Origin: an uncultured Lachnospiraceae bacterium
GTDB lineage: Bacteria > Bacillota > Clostridia > Lachnospirales > Lachnospiraceae
NCBI GenBank assembly: GCA_900554205.1
Contig: USGM01000138.1
Location: 1-6,921, forward strand
Direction of reading: 5' to 3'
Length of the DNA stretch: 6,921 nucleotides
The translations under genes and the position numbers were made by a program. Of the stretch, positions 1 through 6,333 are shown piece by piece (within the stretch, counting starts at the first letter, position 1; every line of letters begins with the position of its first letter). Below the pieces are notes generated by a model. The model was not told the origin of the DNA. It made no database searches and was given only the letters and a program-made list of their open reading frames with translations.

Positions 1-2030
1 CCCGCCGCCGTATCGAACATTCCGTACAGCTGTCTCTGGTTGTTCAGCCGCTTCACATACTCCGTTCTTCTGCCGACAAAGCCGGACAGCTTATCCATGT
101 ATTCCTGCGAGGAGATCGTCCCTTCAGCAACCATCGTCAGCCCCTTCTCCCAGCTGGCAGTCAGCGCCGGATCGAGCAGCGGCCGGATCGACCCGCTCAC
201 CACATCATAGATCATCTCCCCCATCAGCGTCGGCGTCAGGACCTGCGTCTTCTTATTCAGGGAAAGATATTCAATATTGACGAGCTTTTTCAGAATTTCC
301 GCCCGCGTTGCGCTTGTGCCGATACCACTGCCCTTGATCTGTGCCCGCAGCTCCTCGTCCTCGATGAACTGTCCCGCATTTTCCATTGTAAGGATGATGC
401 TTCCCGAGGTGTAGCGCTTCGGCGGGGAAGTCTCCCCCTCCTTGATCTCAAAGGAAGCTGCCGAAAGCGGATCTCCTTTTTTCAGTGTTCCGAGGAGCTT
501 TGTGAATGCCTCGTCACACCGGATTTCGCTCTCCTCGTTTTCGCCGTCCGGCGCCGCATCCTCCTTCTTGTCTTCCTCCTTCTTATCCCCGTTCTGCCTG
601 TCGGCATCCTTTCGGAAGACATAGGCGACCTTCTGATAACCCTCATCGACCAGCACCTTGAAGTTCGCAAAGAACTTCTCTTCCTTTACCCTGATGCACA
701 GGGCAAATTTCTGGTACACCGCCGCCGGATAAAAAATACTTAGGAAACGTCTCACAATCAGCTCATAGACCTTCGCCGACAGTGCGGAAAGCCCGGCGAG
801 GTTGCCAAAGCCCTGTCCCGTCGGGATGACAGCATAGTGATCCGTGATCTGTTTATCGTTGACATATCTCGTCTTTGCGATCCCCTTATAGGTTCCGCTG
901 TTTAATATTTCCGCCGCAAAGCCCGCTGCGGGCGCATAGTTTTTCAGTCCGCCGATATTTTTATGGATCTCCTTCGCAACAGCCGTCGAAAGCACGCGGG
1001 CATCCGTTCTCGGATAGGTCACAAGCTTTTTCTCGTAGAGTTCCTGAATGATGCCGAGCGTCTGATCCGGGCTGATCTTGAAGAACTTTGAGCAGTCGTT
1101 CTGCAGCTCCGCCAGATTATAGAGCAGCGGCGCATTCTTATTCTCCTTCTTCCGTTCTATGCTCTCCAGCACCGCATCGCCCGCAGGCTCCTCCTGCAGA
1201 TGCTCTATCAGCTTCTGTGCGTCCACCCGCTCCTTGAAACCGTTCTCCTTGTAGAGCTTGGATGACAGATAAAACGGTGATCCCTCCACTGCACGCCACT
1301 CACCCGTGATCTTATTCTCCTGTAACTTAAAATTCCCCAGAACCCGGTAGAACGGCGTCTTGACAAAGGACCTGATCTCCCGCTCCCGGTTTACGACAAT
1401 GCCGAGGACACAGGTCATCACCCTGCCGACCGAAATCACGGCCCTGTCCCTTTTCAGATAATCCTTCACAGTCCTGCCGTACTTGAGCGTCAGCACGCGG
1501 GAAAAATTGATTCCCATGAGATAATCTTCCTTCGCGCGCAGATAGGCGGCATCGCTGAGGTTGTCGTATTCGCTTAAGTCCTTCGCCTCACGGATACCTC
1601 TTAAGATCTCCTCCTCCGTCTGGGAATCGATCCACACGCGCCTCCGTTCCTTCCCGGTGACTCCCGACATCTGCTCCACGAGCCGGTAGATATATTCTCC
1701 CTCACGCCCCGAGTCGGTGCAGACATAGATGGTCGTCACGTCCGGTCTTTTCAGCAGCGAACTGACAATATTGAACTGCTTTCTCGAGCTTTCTATCACC
1801 TCGTACTTAAATTCCGCAGGAAGAAAAGGAATGGTGTCAAAGCTCCACCTCTTATATTTTTCATCATAGACCTCGGGATAGCTCATTGTGACAAGATGCC
1901 CCACGCACCACGTCACGATTGCTGTCTCCGATTCGAGATACCCGTCACGCGAGGCCGCGCTGACCTTCAACGCATTCGCAAACTCCCTCGCCACGCTCGG
2001 CTTCTCCGCAATAAATAAACTTTTCCCCAC
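1..2030 (-). CDS. topB: DNA topoisomerase III (type IA), C-terminus cut by window edge
   Basis: Type IA topoisomerase that cuts one DNA strand through a 5'-phosphotyrosine link and passes another strand through, relaxing negative supercoils and separating replication or recombination intermediates. The frame is open for 676 codons from a GTG start. Visible motifs are the TOPRIM start LFIAEKPS (Glu9), the TOPRIM acidic motif TDSGREGE (Asp106, Glu110), the active-site motif TYPRTD with catalytic Tyr339, and GIGTSATRA from residue 569. An acidic/lysine-rich linker spans about residues 474-502. GTG at 2030 is the only plausible start: an in-frame TAG lies two codons upstream and the conserved N-terminus follows at once. 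The ribosome site is weak (AAGG, 10 nt away), so translation is probably coupled to the ATPase gene. Family members are often about 700 residues, so little is probably missing. Topoisomerase III genes also occur on conjugative elements, but nothing here shows a mobile origin. Confidence 0.95.
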   Translation of the reverse strand, partial: MGKSLFIAEKPSVAREFANALKVSAASRDGYLESETAIVTWCVGHLVTMSYPEVYDEKYKRWSFDTIPFLPAEFKYEVIESSRKQFNIVSSLLKRPDVTTIYVCTDSGREGEYIYRLVEQMSGVTGKERRRVWIDSQTEEEILRGIREAKDLSEYDNLSDAAYLRAKEDYLMGINFSRVLTLKYGRTVKDYLKRDRAVISVGRVMTCVLGIVVNREREIRSFVKTPFYRVLGNFKLQENKITGEWRAVEGSPFYLSSKLYKENGFKERVDAQKLIEHLQEEPAGDAVLESIERKKENKNAPLLYNLAELQNDCSKFFKISPDQTLGIIQELYEKKLVTYPRTDARVLSTAVAKEIHKNIGGLKNYAPAAGFAAEILNSGTYKGIAKTRYVNDKQITDHYAVIPTGQGFGNLAGLSALSAKVYELIVRRFLSIFYPAAVYQKFALCIRVKEEKFFANFKVLVDEGYQKVAYVFRKDADRQNGDKKEEDKKEDAAPDGENEESEIRCDEAFTKLLGTLKKGDPLSAASFEIKEGETSPPKRYTSGSIILTMENAGQFIEDEELRAQIKGSGIGTSATRAEILKKLVNIEYLSLNKKTQVLTPTLMGEMIYDVVSGSIRPLLDPALTASWEKGLTMVAEGTISSQEYMDKLSGFVGRRTEYVKRLNNQRQLYGMFDTAA
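558..587 (-). repeat. Imperfect 15-bp tandem duplication in the topB linker
   Basis: Two adjacent 15-nt units encode DKKEE and DKKED (residues 482-491 of topoisomerase III) and match at 13 of 15 bases. They form the core of the charged, probably disordered linker at residues 474-502. In-frame unit duplication is the simplest origin. Confidence 0.65.
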
Positions 2031-2033
2031 GAA

Positions 2034-3386
2034 CTAATGACCTTCACTTTCTCTGATTCCCAACAGCTTCACTCTTCCCTCTCCGGCAGCCTTTTCAAGC
2101 TGCTCGTCGAATCCTCTCTCGCAGTAAAGCCGGATGTCTGTCGTTTTGATGCGCGCCTTCTTCATGGAGGCAAGCAGTCTCTCGTAATCACTGTGCAGCA
2201 TTTTCCCTGACCATTTACAGCATGCGATGCCGATCTGTTCCTCGCCGGCATCGCATGCCACAATGTCAATATTGCCGGTCTTTCCACGCCACTCGCCGAC
2301 GGTGCGGTACTCCCTGCCCATCAGCTCACGACAGGCAAGGCAGTATGCCTCCTCAGTGTACTGCTCATAGGTCGGCGCAATCTTCTTTTTATAAAATTCC
2401 TCCGGTGTCAGCTGCTGCAGCATACTCTGATTCGGAAAGAGATAACGGAAATAAAATCTTACATAAGGATTTGCGATCCTGTAGACGCCCTTCTGGGCAT
2501 TGGCTCTTCCCGCCGTCTCAAAGGAATAAACCTTCTCGACCAGATCAAGCTCCATCAGATTTTTCAGGTAGACGCTGATCTTCGCGCGAGAAAATCCGGT
2601 ATGCGCATAGATGTCATTCAGCTTATAAAAGCCTCCCGCCAGAGCGGAAAGAATCGTATTGTAAACACAGGGCTCGCGCAGCTCCCGCTCCAGAAAAACC
2701 TCCATCTCCTCGTGCAGACGGCTCCCAACCGCCACAATGCTCCGAATGATATTCTTCTCGGCAGTCAGCTTCGGGGAGAAATTGACCCAGTATCCCGGAA
2801 TGCCGCCGAGAACCGCATAGCTGTGTAAGGCCTCCTCCATTGAATATTCTCCGAACAGCGCGCGCATCTCGAGGAAGCCAAAGGGTCTCACCTTGAGAAA
2901 GCCGTTGATTCTGGCAGCCTTGCTCCCGATCTTGCCGACGAGATGGTTCTCAACCCAGCCCGCAGCCGACGTGACAAGGACGATCATCACCTGTCGTCCA
3001 TCGCTTCCCTCCTCCGCAAACTCAGTCAGCCTGTCGAAGAAATTCAGTCCGCCCTTTATCATGTACTGAAATTCATCGATGACAAGAACCGGCCGCTCGC
3101 CCGGAACCTCCGACAGAGCGGCTCTGAAAATCTGGCCGTAATCAGGATACTTTTCCATGGAGAGTCCCTGCTCTCTCAGCTCCGCTCCCCACTGAAAACA
3201 TTGCTCTCTGCCGGAACAGGCTCTTGCAAGATAATATGCGAACCCTTTCCCCGCACAAAACTCCTGCAAGAGCCTCGTCTTTCCAACGCCCTTACTTCCA
3301 TATACAATTACCAGCTGGCTTCCCGACCTGCCATAATACTGCTCCAGAAAGCGCAGCTCCGCATTACGCCCCACAAACTCTTTCAC
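2034..3386 (-). CDS. ATP-binding protein, ATPase_2-like with C-terminal DUF234-like domain
   Basis: P-loop ATPase of the archaeal-type ATPase_2/DUF234 group, 450 residues from the chosen GTG. It has Walker A GSKGVGKT (30-37), Walker B VLVIDEF (Asp104, Glu105), a GGIPGYW motif after the ATPase core (194-200), a winged-helix-like region (about 238-293), and a C-terminal part with IDIVA (Asp374) and CCKW (Lys391) resembling the PD-(D/E)xK-like DUF234 domain. The acidic residue expected two before the lysine, as in ECKW of relatives, is Cys389, so nuclease activity is doubtful. No membrane segment or signal peptide is seen. I chose GTG at 3386 because AAAGGA sits 6 nt upstream; TTG at 3392 would add two residues. 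The gene lies 18 nt after the EAL gene, and only one codon separates its stop from topB. Cellular role is unknown; DNA-linked regulation or defence is a guess. Assignment is from motif recognition only. Confidence 0.85.
   Translation of the reverse strand: MKEFVGRNAELRFLEQYYGRSGSQLVIVYGSKGVGKTRLLQEFCAGKGFAYYLARACSGREQCFQWGAELREQGLSMEKYPDYGQIFRAALSEVPGERPVLVIDEFQYMIKGGLNFFDRLTEFAEEGSDGRQVMIVLVTSAAGWVENHLVGKIGSKAARINGFLKVRPFGFLEMRALFGEYSMEEALHSYAVLGGIPGYWVNFSPKLTAEKNIIRSIVAVGSRLHEEMEVFLERELREPCVYNTILSALAGGFYKLNDIYAHTGFSRAKISVYLKNLMELDLVEKVYSFETAGRANAQKGVYRIANPYVRFYFRYLFPNQSMLQQLTPEEFYKKKIAPTYEQYTEEAYCLACRELMGREYRTVGEWRGKTGNIDIVACDAGEEQIGIACCKWSGKMLHSDYERLLASMKKARIKTTDIRLYCERGFDEQLEKAAGEGRVKLLGIRESEGH
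2041..2044 (-). promoter_or_regulatory. Weak ribosome binding site of topB
   Basis: AAGG on the minus strand, 10 nt before the GTG at 2030 and inside the last codons of the ATPase gene. The short match, long spacing and GTG start suggest that topB relies on ribosomes finishing the ATPase reading frame. Confidence 0.4.
2220..2258. repeat. Perfect 13-bp inverted repeat inside the ATPase gene
   Basis: GCATGCGATGCCG (2220-2232) and its exact reverse complement (2246-2258) flank a 13-nt spacer. It lies within the DUF234-like region and encodes residues 377-389 of the ATPase. Each arm contains GCATGC, itself a palindrome. Arms this long are unlikely by chance in coding sequence. It could form an mRNA hairpin, be bound by a dimeric protein, or be the scar of a template-switch mutation. 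Confidence 0.8.
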
Positions 3387-3392
3387 AGGCAA

Positions 3393-3398
3393 TCCTTT
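3393..3398 (-). promoter_or_regulatory. Ribosome binding site of the ATPase gene
   Basis: AAAGGA on the minus strand, 6 nt before GTG at 3386 and directly abutting TTG at 3392. The spacing favours GTG. A second purine run, GGGGA at 3401-3405, is 8 nt from the TTG, so that start is not fully excluded. Confidence 0.6.
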
Positions 3399-3404
3399 CT
3401 TCCC

Positions 3405-5129
3405 CTACACGGAGCCGGACATGATCTTCTCCTCGAACTCAGTCGGAAGAAGCGGTTTGCTGAACAAATAGCCCTGAATCACATCGCAGCCGATTGCGTG
3501 CAGATACTTATACTGCTGTTCGTTCTCGACACCCTCGGCGATGGATTCAAAACCGAGAGACTTCACCATACTGATAATAGATTCGGTAATCACCCGTGTC
3601 GCCGAATCCGTCATGACCGTATCAATAAAGGACTTGTCAATCTTCAGGGTATCGATCGGCAGCTTTTTCAGATAGGAAAGCGACGAAAAACCTGTTCCGA
3701 AGTCGTCAAGGGAAATCCTGATCCCGTAATCCCTGAGCACCTTCAATTTCTCAAACACCGCCTCAAAATCATCAATCAGTATTGTTTCCGTAATTTCCAG
3801 TTCGATCTCCGACGGCTTCACCTTGTATTTGTTCAGTGTCTCGACAATGGACTCCACAAAGTCCTCTTTCTTATACTGGATCGCTGAAATATTGATCGAC
3901 ATGACAAACGGAAAACCGAACTGCTTTCTCCACGCGGCATACTGTCTGACGCTCTCCTCCACGACCCATTTGCCGATTGTCACGATGGAGCCGTTCTTCT
4001 CGGCAATCGGAATGAAGGTCGCCGGGCTGATGACCTGTGACTCCTCGTCCCGCCATCTGATCAGCGCCTCCACGCCACGCAGCCTCCGGTTGCCCGCATA
4101 GTACTGCGGCTGATAGCACATGTAAAAGTCCTTATTGTAGACTGCCTTTTTCAGCTTGTTTTCCAGTTCTATCGAGCTTAAGAAGTCCTCAAGGATCGGC
4201 GCATCAAAATATTGCAGGAGGTTTCTTCCCTGCTTCTTGCACTTATAGACGACCAGCTCCGCACAGTTGATCAGCTCCAGCGCAGAGGTAGATGCCTCCG
4301 GGTACTCCGCAACGCCGACGCTCACGGTGATATTGATGTTCTGTCCCGTGCTGATATGAAAGTTCTCCTTTGTCCGCCTGCGGATCGCCTTATAGATCGT
4401 ATCGACCGACCTTGCGCCCGACGGATCATAGATCGCCATGCAGAACACGTCACTGTGCAGATGGCACGCGACGACATTGTCCCCGCAGAACTCCTTCAGG
4501 AAGAACCCGAACTGCTGTACCAGCTCGTCTCCGACGACGATGCCCAGACTGTCGTTGACCTTTCGGAACTCATCAATATCGAGCACCAGCACACTGACCA
4601 CGTCGTTATTCTCCGAAGCCTTTTTCACATACTCCGTCAGCATCCGCACAAAGTAATTGCGGTTGTACAGCCCCGTCAGCCCGTCGTAATATGCCATATA
4701 GGTCAATTCTTCATTCTGCGCGCGCGCCTTGGTGATATTCTTGACATAGAGCACCTTGTCCGTCGGCTGCCCCTCGGCATTGTAGGTAATATGTACGCGA
4801 AACTGCATCCAGATCTTTCTTTCCTTCATCTGGCACTCGACCGTCCGCGTCACTTCCTTTTCCTTCTCAAGAAAAAGCACCTCGCGGAGGGCAAGGGAGA
4901 AGGACTCCTCGACCAGATCGAGCAGCCCTGTATAATCCCTCATTTCATGTACTTCAAACCCGAAAAATTCCTTCCACTGTCCCAGTGTGAAAAAATGATT
5001 CCTCTCAAAGGAGTAGTACAGGTACGCACCTTCTGCGGTATCGCAGACCTTCTCGTACATCCTGTCCTTCTCCGTCAGCTTCTGGTTCATCGCCTTCAGC
5101 AGATCTAATTGATAGCGCAGTTCGCTCAT
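3405..5129 (-). CDS. Cyclic-di-GMP phosphodiesterase, PAS-like/degenerate GGDEF/EAL
   Basis: Predicted cytoplasmic cyclic-di-GMP signalling protein of 574 residues. A likely coiled-coil N-terminus (about 1-28) is followed by a PAS-like sensor region (about 30-135), a GGDEF-type domain (about 145-310) and an EAL domain (about 320-570). The GGDEF domain keeps the DID metal-site region (Asp184), but the signature is HSDVF (225-229) and no RxxD inhibitory site is present, so it is unlikely to make cyclic-di-GMP. The EAL domain looks complete: EAL 354-356, Asn413, Glu445, Asp475/Asp476, Lys496, Glu532, Glu535 and Gln552. The likely activity is hydrolysis of cyclic-di-GMP to pGpG, perhaps tuned by GTP binding to the dead cyclase domain, as known for some family members. 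The PAS-like ligand is unknown. The ATG at 5129 is chosen because GGAGG lies 5 nt upstream; an upstream GTG at 5153 would add eight residues without a comparable site. No transmembrane segment is seen. Confidence 0.93.
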   Translation of the reverse strand: MSELRYQLDLLKAMNQKLTEKDRMYEKVCDTAEGAYLYYSFERNHFFTLGQWKEFFGFEVHEMRDYTGLLDLVEESFSLALREVLFLEKEKEVTRTVECQMKERKIWMQFRVHITYNAEGQPTDKVLYVKNITKARAQNEELTYMAYYDGLTGLYNRNYFVRMLTEYVKKASENNDVVSVLVLDIDEFRKVNDSLGIVVGDELVQQFGFFLKEFCGDNVVACHLHSDVFCMAIYDPSGARSVDTIYKAIRRRTKENFHISTGQNINITVSVGVAEYPEASTSALELINCAELVVYKCKKQGRNLLQYFDAPILEDFLSSIELENKLKKAVYNKDFYMCYQPQYYAGNRRLRGVEALIRWRDEESQVISPATFIPIAEKNGSIVTIGKWVVEESVRQYAAWRKQFGFPFVMSINISAIQYKKEDFVESIVETLNKYKVKPSEIELEITETILIDDFEAVFEKLKVLRDYGIRISLDDFGTGFSSLSYLKKLPIDTLKIDKSFIDTVMTDSATRVITESIISMVKSLGFESIAEGVENEQQYKYLHAIGCDVIQGYLFSKPLLPTEFEEKIMSGSV

Positions 5130-5134
5130 CTTTA

Positions 5135-5139
5135 CCTCC
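5135..5139 (-). promoter_or_regulatory. Ribosome binding site of the GGDEF/EAL gene
   Basis: GGAGG on the minus strand, 5 nt before the ATG at 5129. It decides for this ATG over the upstream GTG at 5153, which would place the ribosome site inside the coding region. Confidence 0.85.
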
Positions 5140-5157
5140 ACGCCCAAAGGCACGCGC

Positions 5158-6246
5158 TTATTTTGCCGTGATATATCCCTGTGCCTTTAAAAGCTCCGCG
5201 CAGAGAACCGCACCGCCCGCTGCACCTCTTACCGTGTTGTGTGACAGTCCCACGAACTTGAAGTCATATACGGTATCCTCGCGCAGTCTGCCGACACTGA
5301 TGCCCATGCCGTTCTCATAGTTGACATCAAGGCTTACCTGCGGTCTGTTGTCCTCCTCGAGATACTGGATGAACTGCTTCGGTGCGCTGGGAAGTCCGAG
5401 TCTCTGAGGCTCTCCCGAGAACTCGCGCAGCTTCTGGATCAGCTGTTCCTTGGTCGGCTTCTTCGCAAACTTTACAAATACAGCAGCGGTATGTCCGTTC
5501 AGCACGGGAACACGGATGCACTGGCAGGTAATCACGGGGCTGGTTGCAGGCACGATCACGCCGTCCTCAATCTTGCCCCAGATTCTCAGCGGCTCCTTCT
5601 CGCTCTTCTCCTCCTCGCCACCGATGTAAGGAATGATGTTTCCTACCATCTCGGGCCAGTCCTTAAAGGTCTTTCCTGCTCCGGAAATTGCCTGATAGGT
5701 CGTTGCAACAACCTCGACCGGCTCAAACTCCTTCCATGCCGTGAGCACAGGCGCGTAGCTCTGGATGGAGCAGTTCGGCTTTACAGCGACAAAGCCCCTC
5801 TTTGTGCCGAGACGCTTCTTCTGGAACTCGATTACCTGCATATGCTCGGGATTGATTTCCGGCACTACCATGGGCACATCGGGTGTCCAGCGGTGTGCGC
5901 TGTTATTGGAAACGACGGGAGTTTCTGTCTTCGCATACTCCTCCTCGATCTTCTTGATCTCTTCCTTTGTCATATCTACGGCGCTGAATACGAAGTCCAC
6001 CTGGGAAGCAACCTTCTCCACCTCATTGACATTCATGACAACAAGCTTCTTCACCGCCTCCGGCATGGGTGTGTCCATTTTCCATCTGTCACCTACCGCA
6101 TCCTCGTAGGTCTTTCCCGCGGAACGGGGACTTGCCGCAATGGTAGTCACCTCAAACCACGGATGGTTCTCCAGAAGGGAAATGAATCTCTGGCCTACCA
6201 TACCCGTGCCGCCTAAAATACCAACCTTCAGTTTCTTCTCGCTCAT
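5158..6246 (-). CDS. asd: Aspartate-semialdehyde dehydrogenase, archaeal/fungal type
   Basis: NADP-dependent enzyme reducing L-4-aspartyl phosphate to aspartate-semialdehyde, the branch-point precursor of lysine/diaminopimelate, threonine and methionine; cytoplasmic. The protein is 362 residues, the usual size. The dinucleotide-binding loop is GILGGTGMVGQ (9-19). The active-site cysteine is Cys159 in KPNCSIQSY, and the catalytic histidine is His252 in VPVLNGHT. The NCSIQ context and overall sequence match the archaeal/fungal subfamily rather than the enterobacterial form, whose motif is GGNCT. The ATG at 6246 is supported by AGGAG 6 nt upstream and starts right before the Rossmann strand; the longer reading to 6327 runs through the argH-asd gap and its hairpin and adds basic, non-conserved residues. 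It lies 87 nt after argH and 28 nt before the EAL gene. No attenuator or lysine riboswitch is recognisable upstream. Confidence 0.97.
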   Translation of the reverse strand: MSEKKLKVGILGGTGMVGQRFISLLENHPWFEVTTIAASPRSAGKTYEDAVGDRWKMDTPMPEAVKKLVVMNVNEVEKVASQVDFVFSAVDMTKEEIKKIEEEYAKTETPVVSNNSAHRWTPDVPMVVPEINPEHMQVIEFQKKRLGTKRGFVAVKPNCSIQSYAPVLTAWKEFEPVEVVATTYQAISGAGKTFKDWPEMVGNIIPYIGGEEEKSEKEPLRIWGKIEDGVIVPATSPVITCQCIRVPVLNGHTAAVFVKFAKKPTKEQLIQKLREFSGEPQRLGLPSAPKQFIQYLEEDNRPQVSLDVNYENGMGISVGRLREDTVYDFKFVGLSHNTVRGAAGGAVLCAELLKAQGYITAK

Positions 6247-6252
6247 AATCTT

Positions 6253-6257
6253 CTCCT
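6253..6257 (-). promoter_or_regulatory. Ribosome binding site of asd
   Basis: AGGAG on the minus strand, 6 nt before the ATG at 6246. It fixes the asd start against a longer in-frame reading beginning at 6327. Confidence 0.85.
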
Positions 6258-6296
6258 CTTTTCCGCGCGCTGCGCATTTTCCTGATTTATTTTTCC

Positions 6297-6328
6297 GATG
6301 TCTCCCGAGCCGCCGCCCGGCAGACATC
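6297..6328 (-). repeat. Hairpin-forming inverted repeat between argH and asd
   Basis: Perfect 7-bp inverted repeat GATGTCT (6297-6303) / AGACATC (6322-6328) around an 18-nt GC-rich centre. The centre can pair further (CCG/CGG after one G-G mismatch), giving a long stem with a loop of about six bases. It begins six bases after the argH stop codon. In the transcribed direction it is followed by GGAAAAATAAAT rather than a run of U, so it is not a standard intrinsic terminator. It could be a processing or stabilising stem between argH and asd, or a weak pause site. Function is inferred only. Confidence 0.6.
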
Positions 6329-6333
6329 CCAGA

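Noticed and set aside
921..933. Palindrome GCCCGCTGCGGGC in topB
   Set aside because: The centre is too short for a stable hairpin loop, and it is explained by GC-rich Ala/Pro/Gly codons.
1..3386. Integrative element or defence island suggested by the ATPase-topB pair
   Set aside because: No integrase, relaxase, transposase, attachment repeats or tRNA in the window, and the upstream neighbours are core biosynthetic genes.
2943..3887. Long plus-strand open frame of 314 codons
   Set aside because: It runs antisense across two strongly supported genes and their junction, has no recognisable motif, and is rich in His, Arg and Leu as expected of an antisense shadow.
4212..5108. Plus-strand open frame of 298 codons
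   Set aside because: Wholly antisense to the GGDEF/EAL gene, whose catalytic motifs are in the other frame; no family features are visible.
5130..5157. Terminator or regulatory stem between asd and the EAL gene
   Set aside because: Only a 3-bp GCC/GGC pairing is visible in the 28-nt gap, too weak to call.
5491..6216. Plus-strand open frame of 241 codons
   Set aside because: Antisense to the conserved core of asd; no motif and no convincing ribosome site.
6247..6296. Promoter for asd
   Set aside because: An AT-rich patch (AAAAATAAAT) is present, but no matching -35 element at the right spacing can be pointed to.
6297..6330. Intrinsic terminator after argH
   Set aside because: A good stem is present, but neither strand has a proper T-run immediately after it.
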